DNA of 64,000 nt from Candidatus Nanopelagicales bacterium. Its GTDB lineage: Bacteria > Actinomycetota > Actinomycetes > S36-B12 > GCA-2699445. Made by a program: the position numbers and the translations under genes. The first letter of the stretch is position 1; every line of letters starts with the position of its first letter. The stretch spans positions 124,001-188,000 of the forward strand of contig JBAOHO010000008.1 in assembly GCA_037045355.1 (NCBI GenBank). The letters run 5' to 3'. The notes below the pieces were generated by a model that was not told the DNA's origin, made no database searches, and was given only the letters and a program-made list of their open reading frames with translations. This document shows positions 34,194-43,048 of this stretch, in pieces.

Positions 34194-34230
34194 CGTCGGT
34201 GGATTCGGGATGAGCTCGGATCCACCGACG
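34194..34230 (+). terminator. Hairpin after the TerC gene
   Basis: CGTCGGTGGAT (34194-34204) and ATCCACCGACG (34220-34230) form a perfect 11-bp stem with a 15-base loop, five bases after the TerC stop. No T-run follows, so it may be an intrinsic terminator of the actinobacterial type or an mRNA-stabilising end. Confidence 0.6.
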
Positions 34231-34300
34231 AGGGGACGCCCCGGTCCAACGGCGCGCGTGCGTCGGCGACCACTACCGTGAGATGACCACGGAGGTGGAA

Positions 34301-35980
34301 ATGAGCGCTGACCCGCAGCCGCAGTTGACCGGTCGCAAGAAGTGGGTGGCACTGGTCTTCCTGTCGCTCGGCGTGGCGATGATCATCCTGGACGCGACGG
34401 TGGTCAACGTCGCGATCCCGACCATGGTCAAGGACCTCGGCCTGTCCACCACGGATGCCGAGTGGGTCAACGCGATCTATGCGCTGACATTCGCCTCACT
34501 GCTTCTGCTGTCCGGGCGGTTGGCCGACATCGTCGGACGGCGGCTGATGTTCGTCTCCGGTGTGGTCGTGTTCGCCGTCTCGAGTGGTCTGGTCGCGATG
34601 TCGGACGGCGCTGTGGAACTCATCGGCGCACGGGCGTTGCAGGGGATCGGTGCGGCCATGATCCTGCCGGCGTCCTTGTCGGTCCTCAATGCCGTGTACC
34701 GCGGTCGTGATCGTGCGGTCGCCTTCGCCGTGTGGGGCGCCACGATCGGTGGCATGGCCGCCTTGGGGCCGCTCGTCGGTGGCTGGCTGACCACATACGC
34801 GTCCTGGCACTGGGCGTTCCTGATCAACATCCCCATCGCGGTCATTGTCGTGATCGGGGTTCTGGCGCTCGTCCCCGAGACCCGCGACCTGGTGGATCGA
34901 TCCGGCGCCGACCTTCCGGGGACGATCCTGGGCACGCTGGGCCTGGCGTTCTTCGTCTTCGGGCTCATCGAGGGACAGACCTACGGATGGCTGGCTGCCA
35001 AGAAGCCGTTCCAGATCGGTGGCTGGCAGTGGCCTTTGGACAACGTGTCGCCGGCGGCCGTGGGACTGTTCGGTGGAGTGCTCCTCGTGCTGGTGTTTCT
35101 CTGGGTCGAGAAGAGCCGTGCTGCCGCCAACCGCACTGTCCTGGTGGATTTGAGACTCTTCCGGATCCGCACGTTCGGTGTCGGCAACCTGGTGGCGGCC
35201 CTGGTGAGTCTGGGGGAGTTCGGACTGCTGTTCACGCTCCCCCTGTTCCTGCAGTCGGTCATCGGATACGACGCATTGCAGACCGGGGTCATCTTGTTGG
35301 CGTTGGCCGTCGGATCCTTCGTGGCCAGCGGTGTCGGAGCGCCCCTCGCCCAGCGCATCGGGCCGGTTCGGGTCCTACGCACCGGGATGGCCTTGGAGGT
35401 GATCGGCGTACTGCTGATCACGGTGGTCATCTCGACGACTGTGACGGGGTGGGCGATGGTTCCGGGGTTGTTCATCTACGGATTGGGTGTCGGATTCGCC
35501 ACGGCGCAGCTCACCGGAGTGATCTTGTCCGAGGTCCCCGTGGCCGAGTCAGGTCAGGCGTCGGCGGTTCAGTCGACCTCCCGCCAAGTGGGAGCGGCCA
35601 TCGGTACCGCCCTCTTGGGCGCGACTCTCGTGGCAGGACTGAGTTCGGTCGCAGGGGAACTCACCGACCGGGGTGTGCCGCAGCCGGTCGCCGATCAGGT
35701 CACCAGCGCGGTCCAGGGAAGCGCCGGCACTGCAGTGGCGGCACTGCCCGCTCAGCCCGGTGGCGATGTGCTGTTCGCAGGGGCATCGCAGGGTTTCGCA
35801 TCCGCCACCGAGGACGTCGGCTATGTCGCCGCCGCGTTGATCGCCCTGGGTCTGATGGCAGCCTTCCTCCTCCCTGCCGATGCTGCTCGGACCGAGGCTG
35901 CCGGGTACGTGTCCGCCAAGGAGGAAGAGTCGGCCGCTGAGGAGGATTCGGCCGATGGAGAAGAGTCCGCAGCCGAGTAA
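34301..35980 (+). CDS. MFS transporter, DHA2 family (14-helix drug exporter)
   Basis: The 559 residues form a 14-helix drug:H+ antiporter. Visible are the motif-C-type start VFLSLGVAMIILDATVVNVAIPTMVKDL, motif A GRLADIVGRRLMF, and GATIGGMAALGPLVGGWL with motif C glycine-prolines. The C-terminal cytoplasmic tail is acidic (KEEESAAEEDSADGEESAAE). The frame starts at 34283, but the ATG at 34301 has a GGAGGTGG site. TACCGT at 34274-34279 would place transcription start between the two codons, so 34301 is preferred. Substrate unknown. Confidence 0.87.
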   Translation: MSADPQPQLTGRKKWVALVFLSLGVAMIILDATVVNVAIPTMVKDLGLSTTDAEWVNAIYALTFASLLLLSGRLADIVGRRLMFVSGVVVFAVSSGLVAMSDGAVELIGARALQGIGAAMILPASLSVLNAVYRGRDRAVAFAVWGATIGGMAALGPLVGGWLTTYASWHWAFLINIPIAVIVVIGVLALVPETRDLVDRSGADLPGTILGTLGLAFFVFGLIEGQTYGWLAAKKPFQIGGWQWPLDNVSPAAVGLFGGVLLVLVFLWVEKSRAAANRTVLVDLRLFRIRTFGVGNLVAALVSLGEFGLLFTLPLFLQSVIGYDALQTGVILLALAVGSFVASGVGAPLAQRIGPVRVLRTGMALEVIGVLLITVVISTTVTGWAMVPGLFIYGLGVGFATAQLTGVILSEVPVAESGQASAVQSTSRQVGAAIGTALLGATLVAGLSSVAGELTDRGVPQPVADQVTSAVQGSAGTAVAALPAQPGGDVLFAGASQGFASATEDVGYVAAALIALGLMAAFLLPADAARTEAAGYVSAKEEESAAEEDSADGEESAAE

Positions 35981-36000
35981 GAGGCGGCCGTGCCCCCGGC

Positions 36001-36288
36001 TCAGCCCAGTGAGTCGGTGTCGACCACTGCCCGGGTCGCAACCCGGTCACTCATCCAGGACACGATGTCTTGATGAACGGGATCCGCCGCGTACGTGGTG
36101 AGGGCGTCCGGGGAGTCGTGCTCGCTGATCAGGACGAGTTCGAACGCATTCGCCGATTCGTTGCGGTTGCGCCCTACCTTGATCGAGTTGGCGCCGGCGA
36201 CCTTGCCGACCATGCCACGCAACTTCGACACCGCCTCGTCGACGTCTGCCGGATCGTGGAAACGCCACATGACGATGTGAGTCAGCAT
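36001..36288 (-). CDS. Dabb (stress-responsive alpha/beta barrel) domain protein
   Basis: The 95-residue product begins MLTHIVMWRFHD and has LRGMVGKVAGANSIKVGRN, FELVLISEHDSPDALTTYAADPVHQDIV, the standard Dabb fold. Dabb proteins form small dimers and are mostly uncharacterised. The ATG at 36288 is preferred to an upstream TTG because TAGGGT lies 6 bases before it. It converges with the MFS gene across 20 bp. Confidence 0.85.
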   Translation of the reverse strand: MLTHIVMWRFHDPADVDEAVSKLRGMVGKVAGANSIKVGRNRNESANAFELVLISEHDSPDALTTYAADPVHQDIVSWMSDRVATRAVVDTDSLG

Positions 36289-36294
36289 TGGCAA

Positions 36295-36300
36295 ACCCTA
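36295..36300 (-). promoter_or_regulatory. Predicted -10 element of the Dabb gene
   Basis: On the minus strand TAGGGT precedes the ATG at 36288 by 6 bases. It lies in the 26-bp gap after the LOG-family gene. Confidence 0.55.
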
Positions 36301-36314
36301 TCGATGTCGGCGCC

Positions 36315-37463
36315 CTACGCGCCGTCGTTGTCGAGCGCCCTGCCGTTGTCGAGCGCCCTGCCGCTGTCGGCTGCTCCTCGGTTGTCGAGCGCCCTCCCGT
36401 TGTCGAGCGCATAGTCGTTGACGCGATCGATCAACTGGCGCAGACGCCCGAAGGAGGCGCGTGTGTGGGTGAATACAAGACGCGGTAGGTCGAGGTACTC
36501 GCCCTCGATGTCGTCCGCCGGTCGCTGATACATCTCACCGGCCTCGACGAGGTCGGCGAACTCGCGATTGAGGTGGCGCAGTTGCCGAGTGGTGAGCGGG
36601 GAGCGTAGGCGCAGGACGAGTTCGCGCCCCACATATCGCGACGAGTGGTAGTTGCTGAAGAAGCGGGTGATGTGGTCGACAGCATCCTGGGCGTCGATGG
36701 CGAGGTAATACAGCGACGTGTCGGCCGGGCTGAGGAAACCACCGCCGAGGAGTTCCTCTCGCACGTAGCGATCCCACCGCTCCCAGTAGTTCGAGTCAGG
36801 TCCCTCGATGAGGACCACCGGAACCACGGCGGACTTACCTGTCTGAATCAGGGTGAGTGCCTCGAGGAGTTCATCCTGGGTCCCGAACCCGCCCGGGAAG
36901 GCAGTGATCGCCTGGCTTTGGCTGAGGAACATGAGTTTGCGTGTGAAGAAGTAGCGGAAGTTGATCAGCTTGTGATCGCCGGAGATCACCGAGTTGGCCG
37001 TCGTCTCGAACGGCAGTCGAATGGACAATCCGAACGAGTTCTGCGGACCCGGGCCCTCATGACCGGCCTTCATGATGCCCTCACCGGCTCCCGTGATCAC
37101 GAGCCAGCCCTGTTCGGCCATCATGCGAGAGAAACTCACGGCGGTCTGGTAATCCGGATGATCCGCCGGTGTCCGCGCGGATCCGAAGATGCTGACTCTC
37201 GGGGCGCCGTTGTAGCCCCCGAACACCCGGTAGGCGTGCCGCATCTCCTTGAAGGAGTTCGTGAGCAGTTTCAGTTCTCCGGTGTGGCGGCGATCGGTGA
37301 TCAGTTTGAGCGAGGTGGCGAGCAGATCCCGCACCAGGCGACCGTCGCGCGAGGTGCTGTCACCGCCGCACTCCTCGATCAGTCCGTTCAGCTGCCTGAC
37401 GAGATCGGGATCATCCACTCGCCGGCGAGTGAGGGTGTCGATCGCTGCTGACATGTTGGTCAT
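36315..37463 (-). CDS. LOG-family (TIGR00730-like) Rossmann protein with repetitive C-terminal tail
   Basis: The 382 residues carry a LOG-type Rossmann domain: RVSIFGSARTPADHPDYQ at about 88-105, WLVITGAGEGIMKAGHEG, and the signature PGGFGTQDELLEALTLIQTGK. LOG proteins hydrolyse nucleoside 5'-monophosphates to base and ribose phosphate. This is the long type with an N-terminal helical extension and a C-terminal domain to about 350. The last 30 residues are a six-residue repeat (variants of RALDNG) encoded by 18-bp tandem units at 36326-36415. The tail has no counterpart in the family that I know of. Confidence 0.85.
   Translation of the reverse strand: MTNMSAAIDTLTRRRVDDPDLVRQLNGLIEECGGDSTSRDGRLVRDLLATSLKLITDRRHTGELKLLTNSFKEMRHAYRVFGGYNGAPRVSIFGSARTPADHPDYQTAVSFSRMMAEQGWLVITGAGEGIMKAGHEGPGPQNSFGLSIRLPFETTANSVISGDHKLINFRYFFTRKLMFLSQSQAITAFPGGFGTQDELLEALTLIQTGKSAVVPVVLIEGPDSNYWERWDRYVREELLGGGFLSPADTSLYYLAIDAQDAVDHITRFFSNYHSSRYVGRELVLRLRSPLTTRQLRHLNREFADLVEAGEMYQRPADDIEGEYLDLPRLVFTHTRASFGRLRQLIDRVNDYALDNGRALDNRGAADSGRALDNGRALDNDGA
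36326..36415 (-). repeat. 18-bp tandem repeat encoding the LOG-protein tail
   Basis: Five 18-bp units run from 36326 to 36415. Units 1 and 2 (CGTTGTCGAGCGCCCTGC, + strand) are identical, and units 3-5 are diverged. The period is a multiple of three and the array ends 11 bp before the stop, so unit number changes only lengthen or shorten the tail. Confidence 0.8.
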
Positions 37464-37503
37464 GACGCCAGACTTGCCCGATCAGTGATCGGGAAGCTGA
37501 GCG

Positions 37504-38088
37504 TCAGGTGGAGCGTTGCGCACGAATGGATGAATAGTCGACGGTCGCGTCAGGGGGAATTGCCGGTGGGACGCGGCGCATCGTCAGTTGGGCCATCAGC
37601 AGATCCAACTCCTGCGAGATCGTGTTCAACCGGCCCATGAGTTTGGCCGTGTTGGGGGGCATTCCGTGCTCCCGGCGGTTCTTGGTGCTGCGCTGGCGCG
37701 GCAGGCTCAGCACCACGCTGTCCGCCAACCCCGCGATGTCCCGGGCGCGGTCATGGCACTCGACCTCCAACGGTCGAGGGCTGCCCTGAGCCGCGATCCG
37801 GGCGATGGCCACCATCTGGGATCCGATGAGACCGGTGGCCTGAACGACGCGGATCGCCGGCGAGCGGTGCGGGCCGGAGATCTCGGTGGTCCGATCGAGG
37901 AACACCAGCCGGGCGCGATCGAGGTCCTGGGCGGATTTGCTGATGCGCAGGAACTGCATCTGGCGCGCGGCCGGCCCGACTGTCACCAAGGTGTAGAGCG
38001 CTGTTGCCGTGGGCGGGAGATGCTTCAGCACAGATCGCAAGGTCAGGCCGTCGGATCGGGGGGTGACCGCGGCTCCGTTCTCAGGCAC
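37504..38088 (-). CDS. Hypothetical protein
   Basis: This 194-residue soluble protein is basic overall. Segments include LTLRSVLKHLPPTATALYTLVTVGPAARQ, DRTTEISGPHRSPAIRVVQATGLIGSQMVAIARIA, and a helical stretch PNTAKLMGRLNTISQELDLLMAQL near the C-terminus. There is no signal peptide or cysteine motif. The GTG at 38088 has TAGGTT 7 bases upstream, close to the leaderless pattern. It lies between the LOG gene and the pst operon, divergent from the latter. I recognise no family. Confidence 0.65.
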   Translation of the reverse strand: MPENGAAVTPRSDGLTLRSVLKHLPPTATALYTLVTVGPAARQMQFLRISKSAQDLDRARLVFLDRTTEISGPHRSPAIRVVQATGLIGSQMVAIARIAAQGSPRPLEVECHDRARDIAGLADSVVLSLPRQRSTKNRREHGMPPNTAKLMGRLNTISQELDLLMAQLTMRRVPPAIPPDATVDYSSIRAQRST

Positions 38089-38213
38089 GATGGAGAACCT
38101 AAGGAGAGCGGGGGAACGGCGCTGAGCGCCGGGACGAACGGTCGGTGAACATCCGATGGCGGTTGCCTCGGGCCGGTGGTGACGATGACGGGGACCACAC
38201 CTCCACGGCCAAT

Positions 38214-38268
38214 GGTCACGTTCAGGTCACCCCGCGTTCATCTGTGAGCGAACCTCCGGTCATCTGGC
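38214..38268 (+). promoter_or_regulatory. PHO box: 11-bp direct repeats upstream of pstS
   Basis: Units start every 11 bp: GGTCACGTTCA (38214), GGTCACCCCGC (38225), GTTCATCTGTG (38236), a degenerate unit (38247) and GGTCATCTGGC (38258). Seven conserved plus four variable bases per unit is the arrangement of PhoP-binding PHO boxes in Streptomyces. A -10-like TAGCGT follows at 38274-38279, so the last unit occupies the -35 position. This predicts phosphate-starvation induction of pstSCAB. Confidence 0.75.
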
Positions 38269-38313
38269 TGCCCTAGCGTCCGGATCGCATCGCCCCATAC
38301 GGGGGCTTCGCAA

Positions 38314-38331
38314 TGCCCCGAGTCCGGGGCA
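38314..38331 (+). other. Hairpin in the pstS leader
   Basis: TGCCCCG (38314-38320) and CGGGGCA (38325-38331) form a 7-bp stem with a 4-base loop, 20 bases before the pstS GTG and just upstream of the GGAGG site. It may stabilise or regulate the leader. This is inferred from pairing only. Confidence 0.4.
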
Positions 38332-38350
38332 CTGACATTTTGGAGGCAGG

Positions 38351-39334
38351 GTGCGCATCACCCGTAAGAAGTGGGGGCTCGCCGCCGTCGTCGCCGGGGG
38401 ATCCCTGGTCCTGGCGGCCTGTGGCGGTCAGCAGTCCGGCAGCGGCTCGGGAAGTTCGGCTTCGGGGGCGGTGGCCGTTGACGGGTCATCGACCGTCGCA
38501 CCCCTGACGTCCGTTGCTGCAGAGTTGTTCCAGGCCCAGAACTCCGGCGTGAACGTCACCGTGGGAACCTCGGGAACGGGCGGCGGATTCGAGAAGTTCT
38601 GCCGCGGCGAGACCGACATGAACGACGCGTCTCGACCCATCGAGGACGACGAGAAGGCCAACTGCGAGACGGCCGGCGTCAAGTACGCGTCGCTGACCGT
38701 TGCCAACGACGCCCTGACCGTGGTGGTGAACAAGGAGAACACTTTCGCCAAGTGCCTGACCACGGAGCAGTTGAAGAAGATCTGGGAGCCCAAGTCGCAG
38801 GTCACCAACTGGAACCAGGTCGACCCGTCATTCCCCGACGAGAAACTTGCGTTGTTCGGGCCCGGAACCGATTCCGGGACCTTCGACTACTTCACCGAGG
38901 CCATCAACGGCGAAGAGGGTGCCAGTCGCACCGACTACACACCCAGCGAGGACGACAACGTCGTCGTGCAGGGCGTGTCGGGCTCCAAGGGCGGCATGGG
39001 CTACTTCGGGTACACGTACTTCGAAGAGAACGCCGACAAAGTGAACGCGGTGCAGATCGACAGTGGTGATGGCTGCGTGTCTCCGTCACCTGAGACTGCC
39101 CAGGACGGCACCTACACGCCGCTGGCCCGGCCGCTGTTCATCTACCCGTCGATCACGAAGCTGGGATCCAACCCGGCGTTCGCTTCGTTCCTGACGTACT
39201 ACGTCCAGAACGACTCAACGATCGCGGAACAGGCCCAGTTCATCCCGCTCAACGACAAGCAGAAGAGCGAACTGGACGCAGCGCTGGACAAGGCGTTCAC
39301 CGAGGCGGGCCTTCCGGCTCCGGCGGCGAGCTGA
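38351..39334 (+). CDS. pstS: Phosphate-binding lipoprotein of the Pst transporter
   Basis: PstS binds phosphate outside the membrane and delivers it to PstCA. The 327 residues have lipobox LAAC (Cys24), then VDGSSTVAPLTSVAAELFQ with the first phosphate loop, GTSGTGGGFEKFCRGETDMNDASRPI, and GPGTDSGTFDYFTEAI, all phosphate-contacting motifs of the family. A GGAGG site precedes the GTG. It heads pstSCAB under the PHO box. Confidence 0.95.
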   Translation: MRITRKKWGLAAVVAGGSLVLAACGGQQSGSGSGSSASGAVAVDGSSTVAPLTSVAAELFQAQNSGVNVTVGTSGTGGGFEKFCRGETDMNDASRPIEDDEKANCETAGVKYASLTVANDALTVVVNKENTFAKCLTTEQLKKIWEPKSQVTNWNQVDPSFPDEKLALFGPGTDSGTFDYFTEAINGEEGASRTDYTPSEDDNVVVQGVSGSKGGMGYFGYTYFEENADKVNAVQIDSGDGCVSPSPETAQDGTYTPLARPLFIYPSITKLGSNPAFASFLTYYVQNDSTIAEQAQFIPLNDKQKSELDAALDKAFTEAGLPAPAAS

Positions 39335-39342
39335 CCCAGACG

Positions 39343-40290
39343 ATGAGCAGTTCCACCCTCGACGTGGTCCGGGAGGGCGGCGGTTCGCCGCCGTCCTTCC
39401 GGCAATCGTCGCCCCGCTACGGGGAGAGAGTTATCGGCTTTGTGCTGATGGCCGCGGCGGCCGTATCCGTGCTCACCACGGTGGGGATCATCTACTCGCT
39501 GCTCATCCCCACGATCGAGTTCTTCCAGACCGTCCCGGTCACCGACTTCCTGTTCGGCACCCAGTGGTCACCGCTGTTCGCCGATCCTGAGTTCGGTGTC
39601 CTGCCTCTGGTCTCGGGGACCTTGATCATTACTGGCATCGCGTGCCTCGTCGCGCTGCCCCTCGGACTGCTGTCCGCGATCTACCTTTCGGAGTACGCCA
39701 AGCCCAAGACTCGAGCGTCGATCAAACCGACGCTGGAGATCCTGGCCGGCGTCCCCACTGTGATCTTCGGCTTCTTCGCCCTCGAGTTCGTGACGCAGGT
39801 GGTGTTGAAGCCGCTGTTTCCGGATATCCAGGTGTTCAACGCCCTGTCCGCCGGACTCGTGATGGGCGTCATGATCATTCCCACCGTGGCCTCCCTGTCA
39901 GAGGACGCCATGGCGGCTGTGCCCCGCGGGCTGCGCGAGGGCGGCTACGCGCTGGGTTCCACAAAACGACAGGTGGCACTCAAAGTCGTTGTGCCTGCTG
40001 CCCTTTCGGGCATCGTGGCAGCATTCGTGCTCGCCATTTCGCGTGCCATCGGTGAGACGATGATCGTGGCTGTGGCCGCCGGATTGCAGCCCAACCTGAG
40101 TCTGAATGTCCTGGAGGGCATGCAGACAATGACCTCGTTCATCGCAGCCGCAGGATCCGGCGACCAGCCGACCGGATCAATCGGCTACCAGACCATCTTC
40201 GCCGTCGGCAGTCTGCTGTTCGTGATGACTTTCATCATGAACATGTTCAGCATCCGCCTGGTGCGCAAATACCGGGAGGTGTACGAATGA
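39343..40290 (+). CDS. pstC: Phosphate ABC transporter permease
   Basis: The 315-residue inner-membrane permease has an N-terminal helix, a loop with TVPVTDFLFGTQWSPLFADPEFGVLPLVSGTL, and the permease core. The ATPase-contact loop EDAMAAVPRGLREGGYALGSTKRQVALKVVVPAALSG is at about 190-225. It lies 8 bp after pstS and overlaps pstA by ATGA. Confidence 0.95.
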   Translation: MSSSTLDVVREGGGSPPSFRQSSPRYGERVIGFVLMAAAAVSVLTTVGIIYSLLIPTIEFFQTVPVTDFLFGTQWSPLFADPEFGVLPLVSGTLIITGIACLVALPLGLLSAIYLSEYAKPKTRASIKPTLEILAGVPTVIFGFFALEFVTQVVLKPLFPDIQVFNALSAGLVMGVMIIPTVASLSEDAMAAVPRGLREGGYALGSTKRQVALKVVVPAALSGIVAAFVLAISRAIGETMIVAVAAGLQPNLSLNVLEGMQTMTSFIAAAGSGDQPTGSIGYQTIFAVGSLLFVMTFIMNMFSIRLVRKYREVYE

Positions 40291-41198
40291 GCCAGGCCCA
40301 TTCGCTCGACGACATCAAGCCGTTGGAGATCGAGTCCGGGGCTCTGCAGTCCCAACGCAGCGACCTGCCCGAGAAATCGTTCCGCTGGGGACTCTTCGCC
40401 GCCCTTGCCGTGGCCCTGATCACGTTGGCGGTGCTGCTGATCTTCATCGTCACCGAGGGGTGGCCGCGCTTCAATCTGCAGCTCTTCACGAACATGCCGT
40501 CGATCCGCTTGCCGGAGATCGCGGGAGCTCAATCGGCAATCACAGGATCGATCTGGGTGATTGTCACGACCGGATTCATCTCCCTCCCGGTGGGCATCCT
40601 GGCGGCCATCTACCTCGAGGAGTACGGCAACCCGCTCAGCCGCTTCTACCGGCTCGTCGAAATCAATATCCAGAACTTGGCAGCCGTGCCGTCCATCGTC
40701 TACGGCATCCTCGGGCTCGGCGTGATCGCGCGTGCCCTCGCCCTCGGCCAGACGGTCATCACAGCGGCCCTGACACTGTCGCTGCTGATCCTGCCGGTCA
40801 TCATCATCTCCACCCGGGAGGCGATCCGGGCGGTGCCGCAGTCCATCCGGTTCGGATCGATGGCGCTGGGTGCCACCAAATGGCAGACCATCTGGAAACA
40901 GGTCCTGCAGGTGGCCACTCCCGGAACCGCGACGGGCGCCATCCTGGCGCTTTCTCGGGCCATCGGCGAGGCGGCACCTCTGCTGCTCCTCGGGGCCGTC
41001 ACGTTCATCACGTTCAACCCCAACGGCCTGCTCAGTTCCTACACCGTGATGCCGATCCAGATCTACAACTGGATCTCACAGTCCCGCGATGAGTTCCATG
41101 TCCTCGCGGCCGCGCTGTGCATCGTCTTGCTCATGCTCCTGCTGGTCCTCAACGGTCTGGCGATCTTCCTGCGCAACAAGTACCAGAAGAGATGGTGA
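40287..41198 (+). CDS. pstA: Phosphate ABC transporter permease
   Basis: The 303-residue partner of PstC has about six helices. PstA motifs are GILAAIYLEEYGN, NIQNLAAVPSIVYGILGLGV, and the EAA loop REAIRAVPQSIRFGSMALGATKWQTIWKQVL. The start overlaps the pstC stop by four bases and pstB begins 4 bp after its stop. Confidence 0.95.
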   Translation: MSQAHSLDDIKPLEIESGALQSQRSDLPEKSFRWGLFAALAVALITLAVLLIFIVTEGWPRFNLQLFTNMPSIRLPEIAGAQSAITGSIWVIVTTGFISLPVGILAAIYLEEYGNPLSRFYRLVEINIQNLAAVPSIVYGILGLGVIARALALGQTVITAALTLSLLILPVIIISTREAIRAVPQSIRFGSMALGATKWQTIWKQVLQVATPGTATGAILALSRAIGEAAPLLLLGAVTFITFNPNGLLSSYTVMPIQIYNWISQSRDEFHVLAAALCIVLLMLLLVLNGLAIFLRNKYQKRW

Positions 41199-41202
41199 CC
41201 TC

Positions 41203-42102
41203 ATGACCGCTGAAAACACTGTTGAACTCGACTCAGAGCAAGGTGCGCCCGTGACGGATGGAACAGAGACCCGGCCAACACTGCCTCGGATCGCCATGCA
41301 GCAGCCGAAGCCGCGATCGGAGACCAGCGAGACCGTGGTCACGCTGCAGGATGTCGGTGTCTGGTACGGCGACTACCACGCCCTGCGCGGGGTCAATATG
41401 GAGGTGAACCGCAACGAGATCACCGCCTTGATCGGACCTTCCGGATGCGGTAAGTCGACGTTGTTGCGTTCGATCAACCGGATGAACGACCTCATCCCCG
41501 GCGCCCGGGTGGGGGGCACAATCGAGGTTCATGGCACTGACATCTACGGCTCCGATGTCGACCCCGTCGAGGTGCGTCGGCACATCGGAATGGTGTTCCA
41601 GAAGCCCAACCCGTTCCCGAAGTCCATCTACGACAACATCGCCTACGGGCCGCGAGTCCTCGGGCAGAAGAAGAATCTGGACGACATTGTCGAGGAGTCC
41701 CTCACTCGAGCTGTTCTGTGGGACGAGGTCAAGGACAAACTCAAGACCAGCGGCCTGTCTCTGTCCGGAGGCCAGCAACAGCGTCTGTGCATCGCCCGGT
41801 GCATCGCAGTGCGCCCGCAGGTGATCCTCATGGACGAACCGTGCGCATCGCTCGACCCCATCGCCACCTTGAAGATCGAGGACCTCATGCAGGAACTCGC
41901 CGACGACTACACGATCATCATCGTCACGCACAACATGCAGCAGGCAGCTCGCGTCTCCGACCGCACCGCGTTCTTCACGGCCAAACTGGACGAGCATGGC
42001 GAACGGTTCGGCGAACTCGTCGAGTACGACCTCACCCACTCGATCTTCACGCAGCCGAAGGATCAGCGCACTGAGGACTACGTCTCGGGCCGATACGGCT
42101 GA
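41203..42102 (+). CDS. pstB: Phosphate ABC transporter ATPase
   Basis: The 299-residue ATPase has Walker A GPSGCGKST, PstB-specific LRSINRMNDLIPGARVGGTIEVHG, FQKPNPFPKSIYDNIAYGPR, signature LSGGQQQRLCIARCIA, Walker B VILMDEPCASLDPIAT and H-loop THNM. It is about 40 residues longer than typical PstB because of a polar N-terminus. The ATG at 41203 fits the operon spacing. A GTG at about 41251 could be an alternative start. phoU is not adjacent. Confidence 0.95.
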   Translation: MTAENTVELDSEQGAPVTDGTETRPTLPRIAMQQPKPRSETSETVVTLQDVGVWYGDYHALRGVNMEVNRNEITALIGPSGCGKSTLLRSINRMNDLIPGARVGGTIEVHGTDIYGSDVDPVEVRRHIGMVFQKPNPFPKSIYDNIAYGPRVLGQKKNLDDIVEESLTRAVLWDEVKDKLKTSGLSLSGGQQQRLCIARCIAVRPQVILMDEPCASLDPIATLKIEDLMQELADDYTIIIVTHNMQQAARVSDRTAFFTAKLDEHGERFGELVEYDLTHSIFTQPKDQRTEDYVSGRYG

Positions 42103-42116
42103 GCCTTTCCCGCCGA

Positions 42117-42140
42117 CCCGTGCCCATCAGCGGGCACGGG
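42117..42140. terminator. Hairpin between convergent pstB and mutT1
   Basis: CCCGTGCCC (42117-42125) and GGGCACGGG (42132-42140) form a perfect 9-bp stem with a 6-base loop in the 43-bp gap between two converging genes. It could terminate both directions. T-runs are absent. Confidence 0.6.
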
Positions 42141-42145
42141 CAGGT

Positions 42146-43048
42146 TCAGAGTTCTTGTCGTTCCGCTGCCTCGATGCGCCACTGGCCCTTGCCGGTGAAA
42201 GAGCGGTGGACGACGACGAATCCCCCGGGGGGGAGCGGCGCCCGGAACGCCGAAGCGGCCTTCTTGTCCGCCTCCCGCGCGAGTGGCGCCATGATGTCGG
42301 GCAGCACCGGGCGGTGGGAACAGACCGACAGGGCGGCCTTGGTGTCGGCCAGCGACAGCAGTCGGTTGACGGCGGCCTTGGGTTTGTCGTCGAAGCCGGT
42401 CTCGCTGAACAGCGGCTCCTGTTCGACCGTGACCTTCTCCGCAGCGGCGTACGGTTTCACAGTCTGCAGGCAGCGAACGGCGTCCGATGAGTGAATCCGC
42501 CTGATGCCGAAGGCGGCAAGCAGGGGGATCAGCGCCTGCGCTTGGCTGCGACCTTTCCCCGTCAGTGGTCGGTCTCGGTCGTCCTTGCCCGAGAAGTCCG
42601 ACCGCTTGGTCGCCACAGCGTGACGCAGGTAGACGAGAGGCTGCGTGGGCGGCAGAGCGAGAGCCCGTTTGACCAGATCGAAGTCGCGCTTGTAGGTCAA
42701 CAGAGATCGGGCCTGAGAGGCGGTCACCCAGCGGATGTCATCGATCTCGGAATCCGGGGAGAAGCCGTGGTCCTTGCCAGGGGAGGCGACCCAGTAGTCG
42801 ACGGTCTTGGGTCGTCCCATGGCTTGGTAGGACTGACGGCCCAGCGGAACCCCCAGAATGGGCACGATCCCGGTCTCTTCGTCACATTCCCGGACAGCCG
42901 CGGCCACCACATGCTCGCCGCGGTCGAGTTTCCCCTTGGGTAGGGACCAGTCCTTGCGCCGGGGGCGATGCACGAGCAGGACCTTGGGTCCGCGCGGTCC
43001 CGGGCGCAGCATCACCACGCCCGCAGCGCGGACAACAGACTCGGCCAT
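42146..43048 (-). CDS. mutT1: MutT1-like Nudix hydrolase with C-terminal histidine phosphatase domain
   Basis: The 300 residues combine a Nudix domain with a phosphoglycerate-mutase-like phosphatase, the architecture of mycobacterial MutT1 (Rv2985). The Nudix box is GKLDRGEHVVAAAVRECDEETGIV at about 43-66. The second domain has YLRHAVATKRSDFSGKDDRDRPLTGKGRSQA with the RH catalytic histidine, and SHRPVLPD with the second histidine. The mycobacterial protein hydrolyses 8-oxo-dGTP and diadenosine polyphosphates. The start overlaps the CHAD gene stop (ATGA), tying it to polyphosphate genes. Confidence 0.9.
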   Translation of the reverse strand: MAESVVRAAGVVMLRPGPRGPKVLLVHRPRRKDWSLPKGKLDRGEHVVAAAVRECDEETGIVPILGVPLGRQSYQAMGRPKTVDYWVASPGKDHGFSPDSEIDDIRWVTASQARSLLTYKRDFDLVKRALALPPTQPLVYLRHAVATKRSDFSGKDDRDRPLTGKGRSQAQALIPLLAAFGIRRIHSSDAVRCLQTVKPYAAAEKVTVEQEPLFSETGFDDKPKAAVNRLLSLADTKAALSVCSHRPVLPDIMAPLAREADKKAASAFRAPLPPGGFVVVHRSFTGKGQWRIEAAERQEL

